A stretch of 24,100 nt of DNA from CAYLPT01 sp964385645 (GCA_964385645.1 CAYLPT010000213.1:1-24100); one strand, 5' to 3'; numbered from the stretch's first letter, positions 7,605 through 15,983 are shown. The notes: generated by a model not told the origin, from the letters alone. Translations and numbers: made by a program.

Positions 7605-8777
7605 GTGCCCCCCAACAAACCCCGCATCGCCCAGCGTGTGAGCGACCTGCCCTCCTCCGGCATCCGCCGCTTCTTCGACCTCGTCGAGCAGATGCCGGAG
7701 GCGATCTCGCTCGGCATCGGAGAGCCCGACTTCGTCACCCCCTGGCGCATCCGCGAGGCCGCGGTCTACTCCCTGGAGCGGGGCCACACCCATTACACGC
7801 CGAACATGGGCATCCAGGAGCTGCGGGAGGAGCTCTCCGCGTATCTGGCGCGGCGCTTTGGGCTCTCCTACGACCCGGGGCGCGAGCTGCTCGTCACCGT
7901 GGGCGCGAGCGAGGCCATTGACATCGCCCTTCGCACCCTCCTCGAGCCCGGCGACGGCGTGCTGATCCCGGAGCCATGCTTCGTCTCCTACCCGGCCTGC
8001 ACTCTGCTCGCCGGCGGCCGCCCGATCCCGGTGCCCACCACCGCCGCCCACGAGTTCCGCGTCCGCGCCGAGGACCTGGCCGCGGCCTGGGACGAGCGCG
8101 TCGTCGCCCTGCTCATGGGCTACCCCAATAACCCGACGGGGGCCATCCTGCCGGCGGAGGACATGGCCGCGGTGATGCGCTTCGCCGACGAGCGGGGCCT
8201 GCTCGTCATCTCTGACGAGATCTACGCCGAGCTGACCTACGACGGCCCGCATGTGCCGGCCGCCTGCGCGCCAGGCGGCCGGGAGCGCACCATCCTGGTG
8301 GGCGGGTTCTCGAAGGCCTGGGCGATGACCGGGTGGCGGCTGGGCTTCGCCGCCGGCCCGGCGGAGATCATCTCGGCGATGACTAAGGTGCACAGCTACA
8401 CCGTCATGTGCACCCCCACCACCGCGCAGGAGGCGGCCGTGGAGGCGCTGCGGGCCGGCGACGAGGAGGTCGCCCGGATGCGCCGCGAGTACAACCACCG
8501 CCGCCGCGTCGTGGTGAACCGCCTCAACGCCATGGGCCTGGAGTGCTTCGAGCCCAAGGGCGCCTTCTATGCCTTCCCCTCCATCGCGCGCACCGGCCTC
8601 AGCGCGGAGGGGTTCGCCGAGCGGCTGCTGCGCGAGCAGCAGGTGGCCGTTGTGCCGGGGACGGCCTTCGGCGCCTCCGGCGAGGGCTTCGTGCGCTGCT
8701 CCTACGCCACCTCGATGGCCCTCCTGGAAGAGGCCCTCTCCCGCATCGCCGCCTTCGTCCAGGGGTTGGGCCGCTGA
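7605..8777 (+). CDS. Pyridoxal-phosphate aminotransferase, class I/II (PatA/YugH-like)
   Basis: A fold-type I aminotransferase of 390 residues. Visible hallmarks are the N-terminal SGIRRFFDLV and IGEPDF, the cofactor-contacting YPNNPTGA, SDEIYAELTY with the PLP-nitrogen aspartate, and the Schiff-base lysine K237 in GGFSKAWAMTGWRLGF. A C-terminal arginine sits in GFVRCSYA and binds the substrate carboxylate. Overall it resembles Bacillus PatA/YugH-type enzymes that act on N-acetyl-LL-diaminopimelate, aromatic or branched-chain substrates; the true substrate cannot be fixed from sequence alone. GTG 7605 has GGAGG at 7591-7595, 9 nt away. It follows the Lrp-type regulator, a recurrent pairing, and ends 2 bp before ispH. 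Confidence 0.9.
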   Translation: MPPNKPRIAQRVSDLPSSGIRRFFDLVEQMPEAISLGIGEPDFVTPWRIREAAVYSLERGHTHYTPNMGIQELREELSAYLARRFGLSYDPGRELLVTVGASEAIDIALRTLLEPGDGVLIPEPCFVSYPACTLLAGGRPIPVPTTAAHEFRVRAEDLAAAWDERVVALLMGYPNNPTGAILPAEDMAAVMRFADERGLLVISDEIYAELTYDGPHVPAACAPGGRERTILVGGFSKAWAMTGWRLGFAAGPAEIISAMTKVHSYTVMCTPTTAQEAAVEALRAGDEEVARMRREYNHRRRVVVNRLNAMGLECFEPKGAFYAFPSIARTGLSAEGFAERLLREQQVAVVPGTAFGASGEGFVRCSYATSMALLEEALSRIAAFVQGLGR

Positions 8778-8779
8778 GC

Positions 8780-9634
8780 GTGGACATCATCGTCGCCGAC
8801 AACGCCGGCTTCTGCTTCGGCGTCAAGCGCGCCCTCGACCTGGTGGCGCGCGCCGCCGAGCGACCTGGCCCCGTCTACACCCTCGGCCCCCTCATCCACA
8901 ACCCCCAGGAGATCGCTCGCCTCGAGCGCCAGGGCGTCCGCGGCATTGACTCCCTCGAGGGCGCCCCTGGCGAGGGCGTCCTTGTCCTCCCTGCCCACGG
9001 CGTCGCCCCGGCCCTCGAGGACGCCGCGCGGGCCCGCGGCCTGGAGGTCGTGGACGCCACCTGCCCCTTCGTCAAGGCAGCCCACGCCCACATCCGCACC
9101 CTCTCGGACCAAGGCTACTCGGTGGTCATCCTGGGCGACCGCGGCCACCCGGAGGTCGCCGGGCTGGCCGCCCGCGCCGGCGCGCAGGCCCACATCGTGA
9201 CCTCCGCCGCGGAAGCGGAGGCGCTTCCCTTCGCCCCTCGATACGGCCTGGTCGTGCAGACCACCCAACATCCCCAGGTCCTGCGGGAGGTGGCGGCGGC
9301 GCTGGTGGCCCGCGGCCGCGAGCTGCGCGTGTTCAACACCATCTGCGAGGCCACCATCAGGCGGCAAGAGAGCGCCCGGCGGCTGGCCGCCAAGGTGGAC
9401 GTCATGGTCGTCATCGGCGGCCGGAACAGCGCCAATACCCGCCGCCTGCACGAGATCTGCGCCGCCACCGGCACTCCCACCCACCACCTCGAGACCGCAG
9501 CCGAGCTCCGGCCCGCCTGGATCGAGGGCGCAGCCCGCGTCGGGGTCGCCGCCGGCGCCTCCACGCCGGACTGGATCATCGCCGAGGTGGTCGCCAGCCT
9601 CCGCGCATTGGCCCCCGACCCCCCGCGCCCATGA
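8780..9634 (+). CDS. ispH: 4-hydroxy-3-methylbut-2-enyl diphosphate reductase
   Basis: IspH (LytB) performs the last step of the MEP isoprenoid pathway, reducing HMBPP to IPP and DMAPP with a [4Fe-4S] cluster. The 284-residue protein keeps the three cluster cysteines C12 (AGFCFGV), C95 (DATCPFV) and C189 (NTICEAT). It also keeps the substrate histidines in LIHNP and LPAHGV, the TTQHP segment, GGRNSANT and the C-terminal AGASTPDWII. Length is that of the stand-alone enzyme, with no S1-domain fusion. GTG 8780 lies 2 bp after the aminotransferase stop; the Shine-Dalgarno is weak (AGGGG 14 nt upstream), which suggests translational coupling. Its stop overlaps the next start as ATGA. Confidence 0.96.
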   Translation: MDIIVADNAGFCFGVKRALDLVARAAERPGPVYTLGPLIHNPQEIARLERQGVRGIDSLEGAPGEGVLVLPAHGVAPALEDAARARGLEVVDATCPFVKAAHAHIRTLSDQGYSVVILGDRGHPEVAGLAARAGAQAHIVTSAAEAEALPFAPRYGLVVQTTQHPQVLREVAAALVARGRELRVFNTICEATIRRQESARRLAAKVDVMVVIGGRNSANTRRLHEICAATGTPTHHLETAAELRPAWIEGAARVGVAAGASTPDWIIAEVVASLRALAPDPPRP

Positions 9635-10950
9635 TCCCTCCCAGGCCGGCCGAGATCCTCTCCGTCCGCCCCGGCAGCAAGGCCGAGGCCGCCGGCCTCA
9701 CGCCAGGCGAGCGGGTCCTGCGCGTCAACGGCCGGGCGCCCGCCGACTACATCGAGTACCGCTACCTCGCCGCCGAGCCGCAGATCCGCCTGACCGTGCT
9801 CGACACCGCCGGCCGGCGCCGGCGCATCACCATCCATAAGGCCCTCGACGAGGACCTGGGCCTGCGCTTCACCAGCGACCTCTTCGACGGCCTGCTGACC
9901 TGCCGCAACCGCTGCGCCTTCTGCTTCGTGGACCAGCTCCCGCCCGGGCTCCGCCCCGCCCTCTACCTGCACGACGACGACTACCGGCTCTCCTTCCTCC
10001 ACGGCGCTTTCGTCACCCTCACCAACCTCACCCCAGCCCACCGCGCCCGCATCGCCCGACTTCGCCTGTCGCCGCTCTACGTTTCCATCCACGCGACCGA
10101 GCCGGAGGTGCGAGCGACCCTCTTCGGCCGGCCCACGCCCGACCCCCGGCGCGAGATCGAGCGGCTCGGCCGCCGCGGCATCGAGTTCCACACTCAGGTG
10201 GTGCTGTGCCCCGGGGTGAACGATGGCATCCACCTCGCCCGCACCATCACCGACCTGGCTGCCCTCCACCCCGCGGTCCGCTCCATCGGCGTTGTCCCCG
10301 TCGGGCTCACCCGCCACCGCCGCGGCCTCCCCCGGGTGCGACCCGTGAGCCCCCGGCTGGCCCGGGAGACGCTCGCGCGCCTGCGCCGCTGGCAGCGAAG
10401 CTTCCTCCGGCAGCTCGGCACTCGGCTCGTCTTCGCCGCAGACGAGCTCTACCTGCTCGCCGGCGAACCGCTCCCCGCCGCCCGCCACTACGAGGGCTTC
10501 CCCCAGCTCGCCAACGGCATCGGCGGCGTCCGACTCTTCCGGGACAGCGTGCGGCGGCTGCGACCGCTCGCCCTGGCGCGGCCCCTGGGCGCCACTCTGG
10601 TCACCGGCGAGCTGGCCGCGCCCTTCGTGCTGGAGCTGGCGCGCAAGCTGGAGGCCGGCGGCCGGGTGACAGCGCGGGTGTGCGTAGTGCCCAACCGACT
10701 CCTGGGACGCCGGGTGGGCGTGGCCGGCCTGCTCTCCGGCCGCGATGTGCTCCACGCGCTGAGGGGAACGCCGCCAGGCGACGTCGTATTCGTGCCCGGG
10801 ACCGCGATCAGAGAGGGGGAAGGGTTCCTGGACGGCATGACCACCGAGCGGCTCTCACAGCAGCTGGGCGTGCCAGTCGTCCCCGCCACCGCGCCCCGCC
10901 AGGTGACGGCCGCGCTGCGACGGCTCGCCCGTCGGGGAGGCCGGGTGTGA
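9631..10950 (+). CDS. DUF512 family protein with PDZ and radical-SAM-like domains
   Basis: The 439-residue protein begins with a PDZ-like domain (about residues 5-65: ILSVRPGSKAEAAGLTPGERVLRVNG). A radical-SAM-like barrel follows with the cysteine triad C91, C95 and C98 in CRNRCAFCFVDQLPPGLR, then the C-terminal DUF512 domain. The cyanobacterial branch is catalogued as an FeS-containing putative oxidoreductase. The family is widespread but its reaction is not established; binding of a [4Fe-4S] cluster and SAM is inferred from the CX3CX2C motif. ATG 9631 overlaps the ispH stop by 4 bp (ATGA) and its own stop overlaps the der start (GTGA). Genomic linkage to der, plsY and gpsA is common in other bacteria from what I know of the family, so a role in translation or envelope synthesis is a reasonable guess only. 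Confidence 0.9.
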   Translation: MIPPRPAEILSVRPGSKAEAAGLTPGERVLRVNGRAPADYIEYRYLAAEPQIRLTVLDTAGRRRRITIHKALDEDLGLRFTSDLFDGLLTCRNRCAFCFVDQLPPGLRPALYLHDDDYRLSFLHGAFVTLTNLTPAHRARIARLRLSPLYVSIHATEPEVRATLFGRPTPDPRREIERLGRRGIEFHTQVVLCPGVNDGIHLARTITDLAALHPAVRSIGVVPVGLTRHRRGLPRVRPVSPRLARETLARLRRWQRSFLRQLGTRLVFAADELYLLAGEPLPAARHYEGFPQLANGIGGVRLFRDSVRRLRPLALARPLGATLVTGELAAPFVLELARKLEAGGRVTARVCVVPNRLLGRRVGVAGLLSGRDVLHALRGTPPGDVVFVPGTAIREGEGFLDGMTTERLSQQLGVPVVPATAPRQVTAALRRLARRGGRV

Positions 10951-12320
10951 GCGCGCGCGACCGAGGCCTGGTCGCCATCGTGGGCCGGCCCAACGTCGGC
11001 AAGTCCACGCTGTTCAACCGGCTGGCCGGGCGGCGCATCGCCATCGAGGAGCCCTCCCCCGGCATCACCCGGGACCGCGTCTACGCCGACTGCGAGTGGC
11101 GCGGCCGGCGTTTCACCCTCATTGACACCGGCGGCCTCCAGGTCCCCTCCACCCCCCTCGAGGAGCAGGTGCTCCGCCAGGTCGAGTTCGCACTGGAGGA
11201 GGCCGACGTAATCGTCTTCGTGGTGGACGCGAAGGTTGGTCTGTCGCCCTTCGACGAGCAGATCGCCGACCGGCTGCGCAAGACCGGCAAGCCGGTGATA
11301 CTGGCCGTCAACAAGGTTGACAGCCCCCAGCGCGAGGACGCCCTGCCCGACTTCCACCGCCTCCAGGTCGGAGAGCTCGTCGCCGTCTCCGCCGCCCACG
11401 GCCTCTACGCCGACGACCTGCTCGACCTCATCGCCGAGCGACTCGACCAGGAGCTTGCCTCCTGCCCCGCCGCCCCTGAGGCGGAGGACACCCTCCGCAT
11501 CGCCATCGTGGGCCGGCCCAATGTCGGCAAGTCCTCCCTGCTCAACGCCCTCCTCCAGGAGGAGCGGGCGGTCGTGGACGCCGAGCCCGGCACCACCCGC
11601 GACTCCCTGGACACGCCCTTCACCTGGCGCGAGCGCCCCCTGTTGCTCATAGACACGGCCGGCATCAGGCGCCAGAGCCGGGTCAAGGAGCCCTTCGAGT
11701 ACTACAGCGTGCTGCGCGCCTTCGACGCCATCGGCCGCTGCGATGTCACCCTCACGCTCATTGATGCGGGCGAGGGCCTCACCGACCAGGACAAGCGCAT
11801 CGCCGGCCACGCGCACCAGCAGGGCCGGGCCCAGGTGTTGGTGGTCAGCAAATGGGACCTGCGGGCGCCCGAGGGGCTCGACCCCGCGCAGGAGCGGACC
11901 CTGATGGCCGACTTCTCCCGGGAGCTGCACGCCTGGCTGCCCGAGATCGCCTACGCCCCGGTCGCCTTCACCTCCGCGCACCAGCGCCGGGGCCTGGAGG
12001 CCCTGCTCGATACCGCCCTCCGCGTCGCCGATCACCACGCCTTCCGCTTCCAGACCGCGACCCTCAACCGCCTGCTCGAGGAGGCCACCTGGGAGCGCGA
12101 TCTCTCCCGCAAGGGTCGGGCCCTGAAGATCTACTACGCCACCCAGGTGAGGACCCGACCCCCCACCATCGTCCTCTTCGTGAACGACCCCGAGCTCATG
12201 CACTTCTCCCACCTCGCTTACCTCGAAAACCAGATCCGCGCCCGCGTCGGGCTGGAGGGCACACCGCTGCGCCTCCTCGTGCGGCCGGCCCACAAGCGCG
12301 AGCGGGCCCGCGGGGGCTGA
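10947..12320 (+). CDS. der: Ribosome assembly GTPase Der (EngA)
   Basis: Der is an essential GTPase with two tandem G domains and a C-terminal KH-like domain that helps mature the 50S subunit. In the 457-residue product the first G1 motif GRPNVGKST lies at residues 13-21, with DTGG and NKVD following. The second G1 motif GRPNVGKSS begins near residue 189, followed by DTAGIRR and SKWD. The KH-like domain covers about the last 90 residues and includes the typical LKIYYATQVRTRPPT. All motifs are intact and the length is normal. GTG 10947 is chosen for the GTGA overlap with the DUF512 stop and GGGGAGG (10934-10940) 6 nt upstream. It lies 3 bp before plsY. Confidence 0.97.
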   Translation: MSARDRGLVAIVGRPNVGKSTLFNRLAGRRIAIEEPSPGITRDRVYADCEWRGRRFTLIDTGGLQVPSTPLEEQVLRQVEFALEEADVIVFVVDAKVGLSPFDEQIADRLRKTGKPVILAVNKVDSPQREDALPDFHRLQVGELVAVSAAHGLYADDLLDLIAERLDQELASCPAAPEAEDTLRIAIVGRPNVGKSSLLNALLQEERAVVDAEPGTTRDSLDTPFTWRERPLLLIDTAGIRRQSRVKEPFEYYSVLRAFDAIGRCDVTLTLIDAGEGLTDQDKRIAGHAHQQGRAQVLVVSKWDLRAPEGLDPAQERTLMADFSRELHAWLPEIAYAPVAFTSAHQRRGLEALLDTALRVADHHAFRFQTATLNRLLEEATWERDLSRKGRALKIYYATQVRTRPPTIVLFVNDPELMHFSHLAYLENQIRARVGLEGTPLRLLVRPAHKRERARGG

Positions 12321-12323
12321 GCG

Positions 12324-12968
12324 ATGCGCCTCTCGCTGCTGCTCACCGCCGCCTACCTGCTGGGCAGCATCCCCTTCGGCGTGCTGGTCAGCCGCGCCCG
12401 CGGCGTGGACATCCGCCGCCTTGGCAGCGGCAACATCGGCTTCTCGAACGTCCTGCGCGCCCTCGGCCCCCGGCCCGCGGCCATCGTGCTCCTTGCCGAT
12501 GTCGCCAAGGGCGCCCTCCCCGTGCTCGCCGGCCGGTCGCTGCTGGTGCGCTGGCACCTGGCCGACCCCGACCTCTGGGTGCTCGCCCTCGCCCTCGCGC
12601 CCATCGCCGGCCACAGCTTCTCGGTGTTCCTGGGGTTCCGGGGGGGCCGAGCGGTGGCGACGACGCTGGGCGTGCTGCTCGCCGTGGCCTGGCCGGCGGC
12701 CCTGCTGGGGCTCGGCGTGTGGGTGCTGCTGGTGGCCACCACCCGCTACATCTCGGTCGGCTCGATGGCCGGCGCGGCGGTGGTGCCCATCTACCTCGCC
12801 TGGGCCGGCGTGCGCTGGGAATGGCTGGCCTTCTGGTGCGCCATCGCCGCCCTGGTCATCCTCCGGCACGTGCCGAACCTCCAGCGCCTCCTGGCGGGGA
12901 CGGAGGCGAAGATCGGGGAGAGGGTGAGAGCTGACGACGATTCGGGCCCGGGGATCCCTCGTGCCTGA
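12324..12968 (+). CDS. plsY: Acyl-phosphate:glycerol-3-phosphate acyltransferase PlsY
   Basis: PlsY is an integral membrane enzyme that makes lysophosphatidic acid from acyl-phosphate and glycerol-3-phosphate, the first step of phospholipid synthesis. The 214-residue protein has about five hydrophobic segments and the three conserved cytosolic motifs: LGSGNIGFSNVLRALG, GHSFSVFLGFRGGRAVAT and the C-terminal VPNLQRLLAGTEAK. Motifs are recognisable, but the usual GATN reads GFSN and the usual KGGKGVAT reads RGGRAVAT. The hydrophilic tail after residue 195 is slightly longer than usual and overlaps the gpsA start by 8 bp. ATG 12324 is 3 bp after der. The next gene makes its substrate, glycerol-3-phosphate. 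Confidence 0.92.
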   Translation: MRLSLLLTAAYLLGSIPFGVLVSRARGVDIRRLGSGNIGFSNVLRALGPRPAAIVLLADVAKGALPVLAGRSLLVRWHLADPDLWVLALALAPIAGHSFSVFLGFRGGRAVATTLGVLLAVAWPAALLGLGVWVLLVATTRYISVGSMAGAAVVPIYLAWAGVRWEWLAFWCAIAALVILRHVPNLQRLLAGTEAKIGERVRADDDSGPGIPRA

Positions 12969-13971
12969 CGCCTCCCCCATCGCCATCATCGGCGCCGGAA
13001 GCTGGGGTACGGCCCTCAGCATCGCGCTCGGCCGCGCCGGCTGGCCGGTGCGCCTCTGGGCGCGCCGCCGCGAGCTGGCGGAGGCCATCGGCCGCCGGCG
13101 GCACAACCCCCAGTACCTGCTCGAGTTCGAGCTGCCGGAAGCGGTGGCGCCCACCAGCGAGCTGGCGAAGGCGGTCGCTGGCGCCGCAATGGTCCTGCTG
13201 GCCGTCCCGTCAGACGGGATCGCCGAAGTGTGCGAGCTGCTAGCCCCACTGCTCCAGCCCGATCAAGGCCTCGTCTGCGCGGCCAAGGGCCTCGAGCACC
13301 ACAGCGGCCGGCGACTGTCCGAGGTGATCGCTGACCGGCTCGGCCCCGACCGCCATCTCGCGGTGCTGTCCGGCCCCAACCTCGCCCCCGAGGTCGCCGC
13401 GGGCATCGCCTCCGCCACGGTGGCCGCCTCCCACGACCGGGAGTTCGCGACCCTCGTGCAGCAGACCCTCGCCACCCCCCACCTGCGCGTCTACACCAAC
13501 CCCGACCTCGTGGGTGTGGAGCTGGGCGGGGCGCTCAAGAACATCATCGCCATCGCCGCGGGAGCCAGCGACGGGCTGGGCTTCGGCGACAACACCAAGG
13601 CCGCGCTGATCACCCGGGGGCTCGCCGAGATCACCCGCCTCGGCGTGGCGCTCGGCGCCCGCGCCGAGACCTTCCGCGGCCTGTCCGGCATGGGCGACCT
13701 GGTCGCCACCTGCGCCGGCCCCAAGAGCCGCAACCACCGGCTGGGGCTGGAGCTGGCCAGGGGGAGGACGCTGGCCGAGGCGCTGGCCGACATTGGCCAG
13801 GTCGCCGAGGGCGTCCACACCACCCGCGCCGCCCTGCGCCTGGCGACCGAGGCGGGCGTGGAGATGCCCATCGCGGCCGCCGTCCATGCGCTGCTCTTCG
13901 AGGGCCTGGCGGCCGAAGAGGCGGTGCGCGCCCTGATGACCCGCGCCGCGCGCGACGAGCTGGAGAGCTGA
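12961..13971 (+). CDS. gpsA: Glycerol-3-phosphate dehydrogenase [NAD(P)+]
   Basis: GpsA reduces dihydroxyacetone phosphate to sn-glycerol-3-phosphate, the backbone donor for PlsY. The 336-residue product has the Rossmann motif IIGAGSWGTALSIAL (residues 9-23), the conserved AAKGLE (K109), SGPNLAPEVA, the catalytic lysine K193 in GALKNIIAIAAG, and the substrate-binding stretch KSRNHRLG near residue 260. Length is typical. GTG 12961 lies inside the end of plsY with GGGGA (12950-12954) 6 nt upstream, indicating coupled translation. It is the last gene of the long forward run; only 7 bp separate its stop from that of the convergent response-regulator gene. Confidence 0.97.
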   Translation: MPDASPIAIIGAGSWGTALSIALGRAGWPVRLWARRRELAEAIGRRRHNPQYLLEFELPEAVAPTSELAKAVAGAAMVLLAVPSDGIAEVCELLAPLLQPDQGLVCAAKGLEHHSGRRLSEVIADRLGPDRHLAVLSGPNLAPEVAAGIASATVAASHDREFATLVQQTLATPHLRVYTNPDLVGVELGGALKNIIAIAAGASDGLGFGDNTKAALITRGLAEITRLGVALGARAETFRGLSGMGDLVATCAGPKSRNHRLGLELARGRTLAEALADIGQVAEGVHTTRAALRLATEAGVEMPIAAAVHALLFEGLAAEEAVRALMTRAARDELES

Positions 13972-13978
13972 GGCGCGG

Positions 13979-14359
13979 CTACACCGAAACCGCGCGCCCC
14001 GAGGCCATCTGCTCCAGCAGGACCTTCACCTGCGAGAGGCTGAAAGGCTTGCACAGGCAGGCCGAGGCCCCGCTCCGCAGCGCCTCGTCAATGATGTCGC
14101 CCTTCGCATAGCCGGTGATCATCACGAAGGTCGCCTCCGGCTGCAGCCCGCGCAGCCCCTTGAGCGCCTCCAGCCCGCTCATGCCCGGCATCCGGATGTC
14201 CAGGAACACCAGGTCGAAGCGCCGCTCCCGCGCCAGCTCCAGCGCACTCGCCCCATCCTGGCACACCGTCACGCGGTGCCCGAAGCGCACCAGGACATCC
14301 TTCAGCAGCAGGCAGATGCTGTGTTCGTCATCCACCACCAGTATCTCGAGCCCGTCCAT
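13979..14359 (-). CDS. Stand-alone response-regulator receiver protein (CheY/Spo0F-like)
   Basis: A single receiver domain of 126 residues with no output domain. The acidic pocket is D10, D11 and E12 in ILVVDDE, the phospho-accepting aspartate is D54 in LVFLDIRMPG, the switch threonine is T82 in MITGYAKGD, and the conserved lysine is K104 in LCKPFS. Such proteins relay phosphate in phosphorelays or act by protein contacts. ATG 14359 has AGGGAAG about 5 nt upstream on the reverse strand and places DGLEILVVDDE at the normal N-terminus. No histidine kinase is in the window, so it is an orphan. It is divergent from the HEAT-repeat gene across 151 bp and convergent with gpsA. Confidence 0.92.
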   Translation of the reverse strand: MDGLEILVVDDEHSICLLLKDVLVRFGHRVTVCQDGASALELARERRFDLVFLDIRMPGMSGLEALKGLRGLQPEATFVMITGYAKGDIIDEALRSGASACLCKPFSLSQVKVLLEQMASGRAVSV

Positions 14360-14510
14360 CGCGGCTTCCCTGTTCCCGCGGCCGGCCCCTCGCCACGCCG
14401 TCACTCTGCATAGGGGTTTATTCCACATAGGCCGGCCCGCGGACGCCGAGAGGAGGCCCGCGCCAGGCCGTCGAAGCAGCCCCCAAGCGAGTCGGGAGAG
14501 GAGCCCGCAG

Positions 14511-15983
14511 ATGGACAACCGTCGCCGCTTCATCAGCTACGGTGTCGTCATAGTCGTCGCCCTCGTACTCATCGGCTGGCTCATTGCCTCCTACCTGGTC
14601 AAGCGCGGCCACCTGCTCACCCTGGGCACCAACGAAATGCCCCTTCGCGTCCAGGCCGCCCGCCACCTGCTGGAGAAGGAGCAGCTCGAGCCCTCCCTCC
14701 CCGCCCAGCCCATCATCCGCCGCAGCAAGGCCGCCGAGGCCCTCGGCCTGATCGCCGCCGACCCCGAGCTGCCCCTGCGCACCCGGGAGGAGGCGCTGCG
14801 CGTCCTGGGCGTCATCCTCCGCGACCAGGAGGACGCACCCCGCCGCTGGGCCCGCCGCGCCCTGGTCGAGCAGGGCGACCGCGCCGTGCCCACCCTCATG
14901 GCTGCCCTCTACGCTGGCGGCGGCACCGCGGAGCAGGCCATCATAGCCCTCCATCAGATCGGCCCCCAGACCTCAGAGTTTGTGCGCATGCTGCTCGCCG
15001 AAGGCGGCGCCCGGGCGGCTGCGGCAGAGGCGCTCGCCAAAGCCGGCGGCGTGGGCATCGAGGCGCTGCTGCGGGCCTGCTACAACGCCGAGGGCGGCCT
15101 ACGCGTGGCGGCCATGAACAACCTGGGCCAGCAGAGGGTCAAGGCCGCTGTGGACGCCTGCCTGTTCAACCTCCAGCCCATCGCTGGCAGTGAGAAGGGC
15201 GCCGCCATCAGCGCCCTGGGCCTCATCGGAGAGCGCCGGGCGGTCCCTTATCTGATCCCGTTCCTGACCGATCCCGGCCACCGCCGCGGCGCCGCCACCT
15301 CCCTGGGCCTGATCGGCGACCCCCGGGCCGTCGAGCCCCTCCTCGCCACCCTGACCGAAACCGAGCGGGAGTACCGCGAGGCCGCCATCCTCGCCCTCCG
15401 GCGCATCGGCGCCCCTGCCCTCCCGGCCCTCGTGCGCGAGCTTCAGTCGCCCGAAGTGCTCATGCGCCGAGCCGCCGCCTCCGCCCTCATCGGGGCCGGC
15501 GCCGCCCATGTCAACCCCGCCCTCGCCCGCGCTCTGCGCGACCCCGACGACGAGGTCCGCGCCTCGGCCGCCCTCGCCCTCGGCTGGAGCGGCAACACCG
15601 GGGCCGTCCCCTTCCTCGTCGCCGCCCTCGATGATCGGGACTGGCGGGTCGTGGACGCCGCCGTCGAGGCCCTCGGCGACATCGGGCCGGCCGCCGTCGG
15701 CCAGCTTCTTGCCGTCCTCCGCGACCCCTCGCACAGCGCCACAATCCACTACCAGGTGGCGCGGGGCCTGGCCCATATGGGGCGGCCCGCCGTGCCCGCG
15801 CTCCTCGAGGCCCTCTCCAGCCCCGAGGCCAATGTTCAGAAGTGGGTCGCTGTCGCCCTTGGCGAGATCGGCGACCAGCGCGCCGTCCCTGCCCTGCGCG
15901 CGCTCGCCGAGCGGGCCTCCGGCGACCTCAGGTGGGTGGTCGAGGAGCAGATCCGGCTGCTGGCGGGCATCGCGGGCAGCTAG
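14511..15983 (+). CDS. Membrane-anchored HEAT-repeat protein
   Basis: The 490-residue protein starts with a basic segment and one transmembrane helix (about residues 9-31, YGVVIVVALVLIGWLIASYL), which likely anchors it in the cytoplasmic membrane. From about residue 45 to the end it consists of helical HEAT/PBS-lyase-type repeats of about 31 residues, recognisable by recurrent ALGLIGE-RRAVPYLI, SLGLIGD-PRAVEPLL, ALGWSG-TGAVPFLV and ALGEIGDQRAVPAL patterns. Such solenoids serve as scaffolds or adaptors; no catalytic motif is visible. ATG 14511 follows GGGAGAGGAG at 7 nt. It lies 170 bp upstream of dnaK and is divergent from the orphan receiver protein; a functional link with either is not shown. 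Confidence 0.85.
   Translation: MDNRRRFISYGVVIVVALVLIGWLIASYLVKRGHLLTLGTNEMPLRVQAARHLLEKEQLEPSLPAQPIIRRSKAAEALGLIAADPELPLRTREEALRVLGVILRDQEDAPRRWARRALVEQGDRAVPTLMAALYAGGGTAEQAIIALHQIGPQTSEFVRMLLAEGGARAAAAEALAKAGGVGIEALLRACYNAEGGLRVAAMNNLGQQRVKAAVDACLFNLQPIAGSEKGAAISALGLIGERRAVPYLIPFLTDPGHRRGAATSLGLIGDPRAVEPLLATLTETEREYREAAILALRRIGAPALPALVRELQSPEVLMRRAAASALIGAGAAHVNPALARALRDPDDEVRASAALALGWSGNTGAVPFLVAALDDRDWRVVDAAVEALGDIGPAAVGQLLAVLRDPSHSATIHYQVARGLAHMGRPAVPALLEALSSPEANVQKWVAVALGEIGDQRAVPALRALAERASGDLRWVVEEQIRLLAGIAGS

Noticed and set aside
10488..13154. Long open frame on the minus strand opposite DUF512, der, plsY and gpsA
   Set aside because: It is antisense to four recognisable proteins with intact motifs; long antisense frames are expected in GC-rich DNA, and its translation is low-complexity Gly/Ala/Arg-rich without domains.
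14401..14432. AT-richer patch between the receiver and HEAT genes as a divergent promoter
   Set aside because: Neither strand gives a -10/-35 pair with correct spacing; at best three or four matches per box. Nothing else was seen in the 151-bp gap.
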